From NCBI GenBank assembly GCA_022340465.1, contig JAJDNW010000066.1, forward strand, positions 1 to 64,000: 64,000 bases of DNA, read 5' to 3'. The position numbers and the translations under genes were made by a program. Numbering within the stretch: position 1 is the first letter of the stretch; the number at the start of each line of letters is the position of its first letter. Source of the stretch: Deltaproteobacteria bacterium (GTDB lineage: Bacteria; Desulfobacterota; Desulfobacteria; Desulfobacterales; B30-G6). The notes beneath the pieces are model-generated. The model made no database searches. It was not told where the DNA came from and saw only the letters and a list, made by a program, of their open reading frames with translations. Of the stretch, positions 33,736 to 44,380 are shown piece after piece.

Positions 33736-36522
33736 TCACCTCAATAGTTCCAGAAGGTTCCTGTACGCCAAAAGATCGTTCAAGGGCACCTTGAAATTGA
33801 CATCCAGGGAGATTCCCTGGAATTCCGAACCCCGGCTGTCCGCCCCCACCCGTGCGAATCCGCCGAAGGTTTCATCGTACTCGAACGGCAAAATCCTACC
33901 GGGTTTTCCATTGAATTGCAAGCGCATGCGCAGGGTCTCTTTCTCGCTCACCAGTCTGAGCTTGGCCCATTCGTAGTCGAAATCCTTGAGCGCTTCGCGG
34001 GCCAGATCCACCTGAAAATACTGCCGTGTTCCCTTGGGAATGCCCGCCATCAGGGCGTCGGTGCCGTGCAGGCTGATTCTGCCGCCGTCGCCGGGTGTGG
34101 AATACAAAAAACCGTCCTGAAAATGGATGCGCCCCCGCTCGATCGATACCGGGATGCTGCCGTTCACCGTACCGTCGCCCCTGGCATCGGCGACGGCCAG
34201 CTGTTCCAGGATGGCGGCCAGGTTCAGGCGGTCGCAGTCCAGGCGCAAATCATATGCGTCGATGCCCGGTGTAATGCGCATGGGCTGCAGGCGAATCTGG
34301 CCCCCGCACCATCCCAAGCGGCCCTTTTCCACAAAAAGGGTCCGGTGGGGCTCCATTTGAAAATGGAAGCGGCCGTTTTCGATGTTGAAGTTTCCCATCG
34401 TGGCCCGGTCGAATGTCAGGACCTGGCTGGGTCCGGTGGTCACGTGCGGTAAATCCGGAAAGCACACCTCCGTATTCAGGTTCTCCACGGCCAGATCCCT
34501 GTCGGGGATGCGGATGGCGGCCCCGTCCATCCCGGCGCAGGCGGATGCATGCATTCCTTCGGCGGCGTAGGCGCCTTCGAACTCACCGTGCAGAGCGCCT
34601 TTTACATGGATGCCGGCCGCGCCTTCCACAAAACGCCCCAGATCGATTTCCGCTGCGGTCGCCGGCCGCGACAGGGAGGCCGACGCCTGGGCCCGGAGGG
34701 GCCCGCCGGCCGGAAACCGCAGCCCGGCGGAAAAATCCAGCGACAGCTCCGGCAGCTGCTTATTGAGATGATGCCCCTCGATAACGAGGCCCTCGCGCTG
34801 TTGCCCCACGGTCATGCCGAGGGATCCCATGTCGAGATGCTTCCACTGCATGCGGGCCACGGAAATCAATCCTTTGGTGGCGGCCCTTTGAACCGGCCAC
34901 TCCCAGGGTATCCGTGCCGTGATGCCTGACAGTATGACCGAAAACGCCGGCGCCGCCAGGCTGGATTCCGCCAGGTCCACACATCCTGTGAAGATCGGCG
35001 CCGATCCCTTGCGGCCGTGCATCTCCGCCCGGCCGCGAATTTCCGGGATGACGACCCGCACCGTTGAAGCCGTTCCAGCCTCCCCTGCGACGGCATCGAT
35101 GCCGGATACCTGGATATTGACGGATGCGTCGGGCGACAACAACCCGCCGGGGTTTTGGGCGGCGACCTCACCTTTCAGCACCAGCTTGCCGGCCCTGACG
35201 GTTCCCCCGGCGACGCCGGCCGCAATCCCGCTCACCGACAGGGCACCGGTGCCCCTTACACGACCCCCGGTTCCCCGCACGCGCACCTGGTACGACGGAA
35301 CACCGGTATCTACCCTGACATTTCCCCAGGTCAGTGCCAGGGGCGTGGGGGTACGGGCACCGGCCGCCGGAATATCGGAAACGGCAAGGCGCCAGTCACC
35401 GCCGGCCGCATAGCGCCCGGAGATAGCGGTGGTCAGAAGCAGCTCTTTATTGGGTAAAACGGAATGCCCGGCCGACCGGGTGGATGCGGGCAGCCGCGTA
35501 ACGGCCTGCAGGGACATATCCGCAACATGGGGCTGCACGACAACGTCGCCGCTCAGGCTTTCCACGATGAAGGCTACCGGCGACGGCACTGTCAGGTTGC
35601 CGGCCTTTATATCGAACCGATCGTCGTCGGTTTGCTGCACATTCACGTACAGGGCTTTGTCCGCCTGCCCCGCAGCCGCGGCGGCAGCAAAATCGATGCC
35701 CTTTAAATGCACATTCAGGTCGTCTGACGCCAGGCTGAAAACGAGTCCTTCCACCGCCAGAGGATCCAGTCGTACGGTCGCACCAGCCCGGATATCGACC
35801 ATCCCGGCAGCCTTCAGGTCCGGAGCAAGGGCATGGGTAACAGCCCCGGCCAGGGTCGCCATTTTCTGCAGGGAAAGCGACTGCCCTCTCAGGGAGACGT
35901 CCCCCCGGGCATCTTCAAGGCGCCACCGGGCCGAAACCATCACCTTTTCGCCGCAGGGGCGGAGGGTCAGCATGGCGTCCACCCTCCCGGCGGGTTCGAG
36001 CCTGGCCGTCAGGTCGAAGGGGATTTGCCACTTTCGGCCGCGCCACTCGAGATTCAAGGTTGCATGGCCGAGCCTGATGTTTCGCAGATCGACGGTCGGT
36101 GCGGTCGATGCTGCCGACGATTCCAACGGCAAACGCTCCGATGACGCCGGCGCTTTGGCGAATTCGATGCCTCTGACGGCGACGCCGTTATCGTCGATCG
36201 ACACGTTCAGGCTCAACCCGCTGATGGTGATGCCATCGATACGTTTTTTGTACAGGCCCCACGGGGTGTAGTCCACGTGGATCGCATCCACGACCAGCCC
36301 GGCTTCATCATCGCGGCCGATGACCACCGCTCCGGCATCGAAGCCCGTCAGCCCGATGTGGTGGATGCATCCCTGGCGCCAGCCGATGCCGTTCTTCAGG
36401 GCCAGCTCCGGCAGGATCCTGTTCTCCAGCAAGCCGGGCAGAAGCAGCCACAGGCCCGCCAGCCCCAAAAACAGGATGAAGCCGGTGACGAAGAGTGTTA
36501 AGGATATCTTCCTGAAAGTCAT
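33736..36522 (-). CDS. ydbH: YdbH family intermembrane phospholipid transport protein (AsmA-like)
   Basis: 928-residue AsmA/TamB-like bridge protein. One N-terminal transmembrane helix (ISLTLFVTGFILFLGLAGLW) anchors it in the inner membrane, and the rest is predicted repeating beta strands forming a lipid-conducting groove through the periplasm. The C-terminal YdbH/dicarboxylate-transport domain includes GDGTVNGSIPVSIERGRIHF and a final LDVNFKVPLNDLLAYRNLL. Length is close to the E. coli protein (about 880). Followed by ynbE and ydbL as in enterobacteria, it is the first gene of the operon. Confidence 0.9.
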   Translation of the reverse strand: MTFRKISLTLFVTGFILFLGLAGLWLLLPGLLENRILPELALKNGIGWRQGCIHHIGLTGFDAGAVVIGRDDEAGLVVDAIHVDYTPWGLYKKRIDGITISGLSLNVSIDDNGVAVRGIEFAKAPASSERLPLESSAASTAPTVDLRNIRLGHATLNLEWRGRKWQIPFDLTARLEPAGRVDAMLTLRPCGEKVMVSARWRLEDARGDVSLRGQSLSLQKMATLAGAVTHALAPDLKAAGMVDIRAGATVRLDPLAVEGLVFSLASDDLNVHLKGIDFAAAAAAGQADKALYVNVQQTDDDRFDIKAGNLTVPSPVAFIVESLSGDVVVQPHVADMSLQAVTRLPASTRSAGHSVLPNKELLLTTAISGRYAAGGDWRLAVSDIPAAGARTPTPLALTWGNVRVDTGVPSYQVRVRGTGGRVRGTGALSVSGIAAGVAGGTVRAGKLVLKGEVAAQNPGGLLSPDASVNIQVSGIDAVAGEAGTASTVRVVIPEIRGRAEMHGRKGSAPIFTGCVDLAESSLAAPAFSVILSGITARIPWEWPVQRAATKGLISVARMQWKHLDMGSLGMTVGQQREGLVIEGHHLNKQLPELSLDFSAGLRFPAGGPLRAQASASLSRPATAAEIDLGRFVEGAAGIHVKGALHGEFEGAYAAEGMHASACAGMDGAAIRIPDRDLAVENLNTEVCFPDLPHVTTGPSQVLTFDRATMGNFNIENGRFHFQMEPHRTLFVEKGRLGWCGGQIRLQPMRITPGIDAYDLRLDCDRLNLAAILEQLAVADARGDGTVNGSIPVSIERGRIHFQDGFLYSTPGDGGRISLHGTDALMAGIPKGTRQYFQVDLAREALKDFDYEWAKLRLVSEKETLRMRLQFNGKPGRILPFEYDETFGGFARVGADSRGSEFQGISLDVNFKVPLNDLLAYRNLLELLR

Positions 36523-36544
36523 ATCGGTGTTTTAGAGTGGTTAC

Positions 36545-36600
36545 CAGAAAAACGTTCCGAATGGCGTGCCTGGCCGTCCCTGATATTTTCAAGGCGGCAT
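36545..36600 (-). repeat. Dispersed intergenic repeat, copy C
   Basis: On the minus strand reads GCCGCCTTGAAAATATCAGG followed by GACGGCCAGG and, further on, CATTCGGAACGTTTTTCTGG. It shares AGAAAAACGT with copy B and the central motif with copies A, B and D. The flanking 36601-36682 holds nothing else. Confidence 0.6.
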
Positions 36601-36682
36601 AATATTACCATTCTGCATGGCTGTCCGGGTGCCCCGCCGGATTGATGATGGTTCCATTCTATTATGAAATCCTTCCCTTTAC

Positions 36683-36724
36683 AATCCGCGCATGTCGTTT
36701 CTTTCACGACGACATGCGCGGATT
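36683..36724 (-). terminator. Perfect 16-bp hairpin after the D15 protein gene
   Basis: AATCCGCGCATGTCGT at 36683-36698 and its exact reverse complement at 36709-36724 flank a 10-base loop. The stem touches the stop codon of the minus-strand gene ending at 36725. No strong T tract follows, so efficiency is uncertain, but the position fits a terminator. Confidence 0.6.
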
Positions 36725-37930
36725 TTAGAAGGCTTCATTCAACATGACGTAGGGGAAAAAACCGTAGCGGCTGATGCCGATGTCCAGGCGGACGTTGATT
36801 TTCTCCGTTTTGTTGAGAGTGAAACGCAAACCCGCGCCCCCGGCAACCTTGGGATCGAAATCCTCCATGGTGGCCGCGTCCGGAAACGCGTCCCCAACGG
36901 CACCGAACACGGCCCCACCCCAACGCCCATTGGCAAAAAAATTGATTGGGAAACGGTACTCCGCCCTGATGGCCGCCGCGTTTTTATCCTTGAAAACATT
37001 TTCGTAAAGCCCGCGCATCGGGGGGGTGGGATATTCATAGAAAGGCACCTCACCACTGGTCAGGACCATGGATGCCTGCAGGGCCAAAACACCGTCCTCG
37101 AACACAGGGCGGTAGTGTCTGAAATCCAAAGCGTAGCAGTCGTAATCGAACTCACTGCCCATCCATTCCCGATAGATCCATGCCCAGACCTTGTACCAGC
37201 TCCCCTCCGAAGGAAAAAACAGGTTGTCGCGGGTGTCCCATTCGACCACCGGCCCGACACCCGATTGGATTCCACCCCGGGTGCCGACAAGGTCACCCCG
37301 ATCGATCACGCCGCCGGATTTCTCATCTGCAATGCGGGTGTTTTTCCAATCGAGGGTCACGCCCGCACGGAGACCACCGATAACCGTATGAGTTAACCAG
37401 GGCTGCACCGTGATATACTCGTCGGTGTAGGTTTCCTCCAGGTCATCGATCTGATCCGGCCCAATTCCCGATCCATTCCCGATGCCGAAAAAGCTGGTGG
37501 GCCAATTCAGGTAGGCCACGTTCATGAAAAGCCTGCCGCGCTGTTCATTGAAATATTTCTCCGGGGCCAGCCTCAAGAAAAACTGGTTCTCGAGGGTGTA
37601 GGCCGCCATCAGCTGCAGGTTGTCCGGCCGCGATTCGACCCGCTCGTCTCCATCCCTCAAGGTGAACACGGCACCACCACCCAGGGCCAGGCTGGTTTCG
37701 GGGGTATAATAAATCACCGGAAAGGGGGTAACACCCAGGCCGCTTGTGTGCGCTTCGCCGGAGGCACCTGCGGAACCGGCTTCCACCACGGTTTTTCCGG
37801 TGGCAGCGGTATCGTCGGCGTCGGTTGTTTCCAATGCTTCTTCCGCACCGGCAGCCAACGACAGACACAGCAACAGACAGATAAGTATCAGAAGATGTAT
37901 AGGTAATTTGGTTGGTACGATCATAAGCAT
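36725..37930 (-). CDS. Outer-membrane D15/BamA-TamA-like beta-barrel protein
   Basis: About 401 residues. Signal peptide (LPIHLLILICLLLCLSLAAG) and an acidic, low-complexity linker precede a surface-antigen D15-type barrel: VIYYTPETSLALGGGAVFTL, GPVVEWDTRDNLFFPSEGSW (the VxxDTRDN..P..G motif) and INVRLDIGISRYGFFPYVML, with a near-terminal Phe typical of barrel proteins. POTRA domains are absent. It is like small Omp85-type barrels that export lipids or proteins. Start codon choice is uncertain (ATG at 37930 or 37924) because the upstream bases form the liv terminator hairpin and no free ribosome binding site is seen. Confidence 0.82.
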   Translation of the reverse strand: MLMIVPTKLPIHLLILICLLLCLSLAAGAEEALETTDADDTAATGKTVVEAGSAGASGEAHTSGLGVTPFPVIYYTPETSLALGGGAVFTLRDGDERVESRPDNLQLMAAYTLENQFFLRLAPEKYFNEQRGRLFMNVAYLNWPTSFFGIGNGSGIGPDQIDDLEETYTDEYITVQPWLTHTVIGGLRAGVTLDWKNTRIADEKSGGVIDRGDLVGTRGGIQSGVGPVVEWDTRDNLFFPSEGSWYKVWAWIYREWMGSEFDYDCYALDFRHYRPVFEDGVLALQASMVLTSGEVPFYEYPTPPMRGLYENVFKDKNAAAIRAEYRFPINFFANGRWGGAVFGAVGDAFPDAATMEDFDPKVAGGAGLRFTLNKTEKINVRLDIGISRYGFFPYVMLNEAF

Positions 37931-37931
37931 C

Positions 37932-37989
37932 AAAAAACAAAATTCCCTGAATTTTTTTCAAAGAAAAAATTCAGGGAATTTTGTTTTTT
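37932..37989 (-). terminator. 26-bp perfect-stem terminator of the liv operon
   Basis: The arm at 37932-37957 (A6-C-A4-TTCCCTGAA-T6) and its exact complement at 37964-37989 enclose a six-base loop. On the minus strand the stem is followed by the start of the D15 protein gene. The right arm overlaps the livF stop codon. A/T runs at both stem ends make it work in either direction. Confidence 0.85.
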
Positions 37990-38695
37990 ACATACCGAGG
38001 TAGGCCTTTTTGACCTCTTCGTCGACCATCAGGTTTTGACTGGTGTCGGACAGAATGATCTTGCCGTTCTCCATCACATATCCCCTGTGCGCCACTTTCA
38101 GCGCCAGGTTGGCATTCTGTTCCACCAGAAAAATGGTGGTGTTGTTTTCCGTGTTGATCTTTTCGATGATTTCAAAAATCTGTTTGACCACCAGGGGCGC
38201 CAGCCCCAGGGATGGTTCATCGAGCAGCATCAGGCGCGGTCTGGCCATCAGCGCCCGGCCCACGGCCAGCATCTGCTGCTCGCCGCCGCTGAGCGTGCCG
38301 CCGGCCTGGCCGCGCCTTTGAGCGAGAATCGGAAACAGCTCGAAGATGTATTCCATGTCCCTCTTGATCTCGGCGGTGTCGGTTCTCAGGAAAGCGCCCA
38401 TGTCGAGGTTTTCGCTGACCGTCAGGTAGGGAAAAATGCGGCGCCCTTCCGGTACCTGGCAGATGCCCAGCGCGACGATCTCGTTGGGCGACAACCCGCC
38501 GATGGGCTGCCCCATGAAAAGGATCTCCCCGCTGCGTGGTGGCACGACACCGGATATGGACATGAGGGTGGTGGTTTTACCGGCGCCGTTGGCGCCGATC
38601 AGGGTGATGATCTCTCCTTCGGATATCTTTATATCGACCCCTTTCAGGGCCTGGATATTACCGTAATACGTTCTGATGTCCCTGACTTCAAGCAT
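37988..38695 (-). CDS. livF: Branched-chain amino acid ABC transporter ATPase LivF
   Basis: 235-residue ABC ATPase. Walker A is GANGAGKTT (about residues 34-42), the signature TLSGGEQQMLAVGRALM, Walker B LMLLDEPSLGLAPLV and the switch His is replaced in FLVEQNANLAL, as usual for LivF. It hydrolyses ATP to drive uptake of Leu/Ile/Val or related amino acids. It overlaps livG by eight bases and ends in a strong terminator. Confidence 0.96.
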   Translation of the reverse strand: MLEVRDIRTYYGNIQALKGVDIKISEGEIITLIGANGAGKTTTLMSISGVVPPRSGEILFMGQPIGGLSPNEIVALGICQVPEGRRIFPYLTVSENLDMGAFLRTDTAEIKRDMEYIFELFPILAQRRGQAGGTLSGGEQQMLAVGRALMARPRLMLLDEPSLGLAPLVVKQIFEIIEKINTENNTTIFLVEQNANLALKVAHRGYVMENGKIILSDTSQNLMVDEEVKKAYLGM

Positions 38696-39476
38696 CCACG
38701 TCTTCTCCCAGATAGGCCTTGATAACGTCTGGGTTGCTCTTGATCTCTTTGGGCGTACCCTCGGCTATTTTTTTACCATAGTCCACCACGTAGATCATAT
38801 CGGACAGGCTCATCACCAGCTTCATGTCATGTTCGATCAGCAGAATGGATATCTTTTCCCGGTCGCGAATCTGGATGATGAGATCGTCCAGCTCCCTGGT
38901 TTCCCTGGCGTTCATACCGGCGGCGGGTTCGTCCAGCAGCAGGATGAAGGGCTCGGTGGCCATGGCCCGTGCAATCTCGAGGCGCCGCTGGGCGCCGTAG
39001 GGCAGGTTCTTGGCATACTCGTTCACGTATTGCTCCAGCCCGATTTTCTCGAGCATCGCGTAGCTGTCCACCAACACCTGCTCCTCTTCCTTCCGGGTTC
39101 TCGGGTTGCGGAAGATCGCCCCGGGAATACCGGCATGCATGCGGCAGTGGCGCCCGATCATGACGTTTTCCAGCACGGTCATGTTCTGGAAGAGCCGGAT
39201 GTTCTGAAAGGTGCGTGCCAGGCCCTGTTCGGTCACATGATTGGGTTTGAGCCCGTTGAGTTTCTTCTTTTTTTTGCCTTTCGGAGCGATCAGCATCTCA
39301 CCCCTGGTGGGTTTGTAGATGCCGGTAATGCAGTTGAAAAAGGTGGTCTTGCCGGCGCCGTTGGGGCCGATCAGGGCGACGATCTGGTTCTCCTGCACCT
39401 CGAGATCCAGGCTGTCCAGGGCGCGCAGGCCCCCGAAATCCTTGGTCAGCTCTTTTACTTGGAGAATCGGTTCCAT
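38688..39476 (-). CDS. livG: Branched-chain amino acid ABC transporter ATPase LivG
   Basis: 262-residue ABC ATPase. Walker A GPNGAGKTT, signature LPYGAQRRLEIARAMA (LSYG-type, typical of LivG), Walker B FILLLDEPAAGMN and ILLIEHDMKLVMSLSD with the switch His. The insert KGKKKKKLNGLKPNHVTEQG lengthens the usual LivG loop. It pairs with LivF in a heterodimer under LivH/LivM. The start is one base after the livM stop. Confidence 0.96.
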   Translation of the reverse strand: MEPILQVKELTKDFGGLRALDSLDLEVQENQIVALIGPNGAGKTTFFNCITGIYKPTRGEMLIAPKGKKKKKLNGLKPNHVTEQGLARTFQNIRLFQNMTVLENVMIGRHCRMHAGIPGAIFRNPRTRKEEEQVLVDSYAMLEKIGLEQYVNEYAKNLPYGAQRRLEIARAMATEPFILLLDEPAAGMNARETRELDDLIIQIRDREKISILLIEHDMKLVMSLSDMIYVVDYGKKIAEGTPKEIKSNPDVIKAYLGEDVDA

Positions 39477-39477
39477 G

Positions 39478-40689
<1,212 letters not shown>

Positions 40690-40752
40690 CGCTCACAACA
40701 TAACTAATGCGTATAGCGGCCAAGCCGCGTTCCGTAACATCGCGAAGCGAGG

Positions 40753-41655
40753 TTACACTTTGTCCGTGTCACTCCTCCCCAGGATACCCGCCGGCCGGAA
40801 AATCAGGGTGAAGACCAGGAAGAGAAAGGCGAAAACATCCTCGTAGTCGCTGGAAATGTACCCGGTGAAGAAGCTCTCCGACATGCCCAGAACGATGCTC
40901 CCCAGAACCGCGCCCGGCATGCTGCCGATACCGCCTAAAACCGCGGCCACGAAAGCCTTGATGCCGGCGATGAACCCGATGTAATAGTTGATCTGCCCGG
41001 TGTGGGATGCGATCAGGACGCCGCCCAGGGCCGCCGTTCCCGAACCGACGATGAAGGTGAAGGAGATCACCCTGTTGATGTCGATGCCCACCAGCATGGC
41101 CATGTCCCGGTCCTGGGCCGTGGCCCGCATGGCCTTCCCGATGCGGGTGAACTTGATCAGGAAGGTCAGAAGGACCATGACGACGGCCGTGGTGATGTAG
41201 ATGACGATCTCGGTGGAACGGACGATGTGTTCGACGGGTTCCAAAAATTTGAAGTCGGGGATCAGGGCCGGAAAGGGCAGAAAATTGGATGTCTGGGCCA
41301 GGAGCACGTAGTACTGCAGAAACATGGACATGCCGATGGCGCTGATCAACGCCGAAAGCCGGGGCGCCCTGCGCAGGGGCTTGTAGGCCATTTTCTCGAT
41401 GGTCCAACCGTAAGAGGCGGAATAGATCACCGCAATCACCGAGGATAGAATCAGAATGACAATCGGATTCCACCCGAGCATGGAAAGGATGCCGGCCACG
41501 ATCAGGGCGGTGAAGGCGCCGATCATGTAAATTTCGCCATGGGCGAAATTGATCAGCTCGATGATGCCGTAGACCATGGTGTAGCCCAGGGCGATCAGGG
41601 CGTAGATGCTGCCCCGCGTCAATCCCCCCAGAAAGAGTTCTGCAAAATATTCCAT
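40753..41655 (-). CDS. livH: Branched-chain amino acid ABC permease LivH
   Basis: 300-residue permease with eight helices. The family start GGLTRGSIYALIALGYTMVY and GIIELINFAHGEIYMIGAF are clear, and RATAQDRDMAMLVGIDINRV is the ATPase-contact loop. It pairs with LivM. It follows the binding-protein gene after a 131-bp gap, enough for partial termination or processing between them. Confidence 0.95.
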   Translation of the reverse strand: MEYFAELFLGGLTRGSIYALIALGYTMVYGIIELINFAHGEIYMIGAFTALIVAGILSMLGWNPIVILILSSVIAVIYSASYGWTIEKMAYKPLRRAPRLSALISAIGMSMFLQYYVLLAQTSNFLPFPALIPDFKFLEPVEHIVRSTEIVIYITTAVVMVLLTFLIKFTRIGKAMRATAQDRDMAMLVGIDINRVISFTFIVGSGTAALGGVLIASHTGQINYYIGFIAGIKAFVAAVLGGIGSMPGAVLGSIVLGMSESFFTGYISSDYEDVFAFLFLVFTLIFRPAGILGRSDTDKV

Positions 41656-41786
41656 GCGTCAACCTAAAAAAAGATCGTTCCACATGCCCGGCCGCCACGG
41701 GCACGGCATGCGGATGGCTGGGTCAGAAAAAGTCAGGGGCCAGGCCCCCATCGGCCTGTCCCCCGACTGTTTCGCAATGGGCTTGA

Positions 41787-42920
41787 CTACTTCAATTCGA
41801 CATAGGCGCCGTTCTGTACGCGGTACATGGCAAAGCCCACGCCGATGGCATCCCCTTTTTCGTCAAACTTGATCTTTCCTAAGGGGGTGTCGACGTACTG
41901 GGTCTTGAGGGCTTTGGAAATGGCGTCGTAATCCGTGGAGCCCGCATTTTCGATGCCGTGGAGCAGGGCCAGGGCCGCGGCATAGCCGTTCAGGAAAAAA
42001 GCACCGGGATCTTCCCCGTAGGCGGCCTTGTGCTCCTCGTTGGCGGCGATGGCCATGGGGTTGGAGGACACATCCATGGGACCGGTGGCGTAAACGCCCT
42101 CGGCATACCTGCCGGCGACCTTGATGAACGTATCGTCCTTGACCCCGTCATCGGAAATGAACGGAATCTTCATCTTTTTCTTGCGCATCTGGGAAACGAT
42201 CTTGGAAGCTTCAGGATGGTACCCGCCGAAAATAAGCGCATCCGCGCCGCTGCGCTTGATTTTCTGGACCACGGCGGAGTAGTCCATGGCGCCGACGGTG
42301 ATGCCCTCGTAGAAAACAACCTCAGACCGGGGATCTTCTTCGATAAATTTTTTGGCGAATTCGGCCAGGCCCTTGCCGTAGTCGCCCTTGTCGTGCAGCA
42401 CGGCGATCTTTTTGACGCCCAGAATATCGAGGGCGAAATCCACCTCCAGTTTGGCCTGGGCATCGTCGGATGCGATGGTGCGGTAGAAGTTGGGGTAGTC
42501 GCCGCTCTGGGTCAACGCCGGGTTGGTGGCCGAAGGGGACATGGCGATGATGTTGGATGCCTTGTAAATCCCCAGGGCGGCTTTGGTGGCCCCGCTGCAG
42601 ATGTGGCCCAGGACGACGGTGACGCCCTCGCCCACCAGTTTGGTGGCGGTGTTGGTGGCTACCTCGGGCTTGCATTGATCGTCCTCGACAACCAGTTCCA
42701 CCTGTTTGCCCAGAACGCCGCCCTTGGCGTTGATATCCTTCACAACCAGTTCGGCGGCTTTGACGGTGGGGATGCCGTAGGAAGCCAGGTCCCCGCTGAG
42801 CACGCTGCCAACCCCCAGTTTGATGGTGTCCGCAGCAAGACCGAGACCGGACAGGCTGAGCGTGAGAAAAAGGGTCGCAACCGCAACGATCAATATTTTT
42901 CCGCAATTTCTTTTCATCAT
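41787..42920 (-). CDS. livJ: Branched-chain amino acid periplasmic binding protein LivJ/LivK
   Basis: 377-residue binding protein with a signal peptide (ILIVAVATLFLTLSLSGLGL, cleavage near LAA-DT). The type I periplasmic fold begins TIKLGVGSVLSGDLASYGIP, with GHICSGATKAALGIYKASNI and AMSPSATNPALTQSGDYPNF forming the amino acid site. AGGAGG before the ATG fixes the start at 42920 or three bases later. It is the first and likely most expressed gene of livJHMGF. The 220 bp to the divergent nadK should hold both promoters. Confidence 0.94.
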   Translation of the reverse strand: MMKRNCGKILIVAVATLFLTLSLSGLGLAADTIKLGVGSVLSGDLASYGIPTVKAAELVVKDINAKGGVLGKQVELVVEDDQCKPEVATNTATKLVGEGVTVVLGHICSGATKAALGIYKASNIIAMSPSATNPALTQSGDYPNFYRTIASDDAQAKLEVDFALDILGVKKIAVLHDKGDYGKGLAEFAKKFIEEDPRSEVVFYEGITVGAMDYSAVVQKIKRSGADALIFGGYHPEASKIVSQMRKKKMKIPFISDDGVKDDTFIKVAGRYAEGVYATGPMDVSSNPMAIAANEEHKAAYGEDPGAFFLNGYAAALALLHGIENAGSTDYDAISKALKTQYVDTPLGKIKFDEKGDAIGVGFAMYRVQNGAYVELK

Positions 42921-43141
42921 TAAAATCCTCCTATACGCGTTTGGTGATAATAAGTCTCCGGCAAACCAATACTTAATAGACCCATGACGGTTCCGAGTCA
43001 AGCCAAAACCTGGTTGCCGCGCCCTCATGGGCCGATTTCTCTTAAAACCGTTGCAACTTAGCTGTTGCTGTTTGGCAGTGGGCATTATAAACAGTATTCA
43101 GATCGAAAAGCAACATCCACATATCAGGAGACGCTGAAAAA

Positions 43142-43996
43142 TTGAAAAAAATCGGATTGGTTGTCAAACCGGATGTGGTCGTGCGTAAACGGGCGGACAT
43201 TTTTGCCGCCTGGCTTGCAGAAAGATCAGTCGAGGTGGTCCGCAGGGATCTCCCTTCACCCGGCCTCGAGAAAACCGGCGAGCCCCGCCCCTCTGCCCCG
43301 TCGGACTTAAGCTGCGTGTTCGTCCTCGGCGGTGACGGGACCTTCCTGAGCGCCGTGCGCTGGATCGGCGCCAACCGCATCCCTGTATTGGGCGTTAAAT
43401 TCGGCGAAGTCGGATTTCTGGCGGACACCACCGAGAGTAACCTGACCCGGGCGGCCGAAGCCGTGCTGGCAGAAACGTTCACCACGCTGCCGCGCATGCG
43501 GCTGCTGGTCAGGGTCCTGCGGGAGGAAAACGAAATCACCCGGCAGACGATTCTCAACGATGCGGTCATCAACCGGGGGGCCCTGGCCCGCCTGGCCCAC
43601 GTCAAGACGTACATCGACGACCAGTTCCTCACCGAATACCGGGCCGACGGCCTGATCATCTCCACCCCCACGGGTTCGACGGCATATTCCCTTGCCGCCG
43701 GCGGTCCGGTGGTGCACCCGGCGGTGGACAGCATCTTGCTGGCCCCCATCTGCCCGTTTACCCTGACCAACCGGCCGTTGATCGTACCCGATGATGTGTG
43801 CATCAGGCTCAAACTGGCCAAGGGGGCCTCGGACATCCTGCTGACCTTCGACGGTCAAGCCGGCATCGAAATCGACGAACGCGACACCATCATCGTCCGC
43901 AAGGACGACCAGCCCGTGCACATGATCATCCTGCCGGAACACACCTATTACGATGTGCTCAAGACCAAGCTCAGGTGGTCGGGGGGAAGGGTTTGA
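43142..43996 (+). CDS. nadK: NAD kinase
   Basis: 284-residue ATP-NAD kinase (NAD + ATP to NADP). The motif GGDGTFLSA is at residues 63-71, LNDAVINRG corresponds to the NE/ND motif, and IISTPTGSTAYSLAAGGPVV is the family signature, all in order. A TTG start is used, with AGGAG about a dozen bases upstream; no in-frame ATG is better. It is divergent from the liv operon. It stands alone and is followed by low-complexity intergenic sequence. Confidence 0.95.
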   Translation: MKKIGLVVKPDVVVRKRADIFAAWLAERSVEVVRRDLPSPGLEKTGEPRPSAPSDLSCVFVLGGDGTFLSAVRWIGANRIPVLGVKFGEVGFLADTTESNLTRAAEAVLAETFTTLPRMRLLVRVLREENEITRQTILNDAVINRGALARLAHVKTYIDDQFLTEYRADGLIISTPTGSTAYSLAAGGPVVHPAVDSILLAPICPFTLTNRPLIVPDDVCIRLKLAKGASDILLTFDGQAGIEIDERDTIIVRKDDQPVHMIILPEHTYYDVLKTKLRWSGGRV

Positions 43997-44000
43997 GAAT

Positions 44001-44092
44001 CCAGAAGTCAGAGGTCGGATGCCTGAAGCATGGGGCAGGAGCGATTCAACCATATTCGACGTTGGATGTTCGATGTTCATTTTTCAATAGAG
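44001..44092 (+). repeat. Intergenic repeat R2, first copy, with low-complexity tail
   Basis: The 47 bases at 44006-44052 match 48568-48614 at about 39 positions. A degenerate tandem TTCGACGTTGGATGTTCGAT stretch follows. Confidence 0.6.
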
Positions 44093-44139
44093 TGAAGACA
44101 GGCGACTCAAAATCGAAAAAATGACAACTAATGGTTAAT

Positions 44140-44240
44140 TGCTGACCGCACGCTCCTCCAATATATCATCACGCCAACACGCCATACCCCCAGCACTCCA
44201 ATACCCCAATACGCCGTTACGCCAGTACCCCGACACACGG
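44140..44240 (+). repeat. Degenerate ACGCC/ATACCCC low-complexity stretch
   Basis: Repeated short units such as CACGCCAACACGCCATACCC and AATACCCCAATACGCC fill the gap between nadK and the mlaD terminator. No gene or symmetric structure. Confidence 0.5.
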
Positions 44241-44321
44241 ATTTGCGGCCAACTCCACGTCCCCTGACCTGACCGGGATGACCAGGCGTACCTGATGGAA
44301 TAAACACGGCGTAGCCGTTGT

Positions 44322-44380
44322 CTAAAAGAAAACCGTGGGGATTTTTAACGATTTTAAAAATTCCCACGGTTTTCTTTTAG
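44322..44380 (-). terminator. Terminator of the mlaEFD-like operon
   Basis: The 27-base arms at 44322-44348 and 44354-44380 pair at 26 positions around a five-base loop. The arm overlaps the mlaD stop codon. On the minus strand the stem ends GGTTTTCTTTTAG, a T-rich tail. The design is the same as the liv terminator at 37932. Confidence 0.85.
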
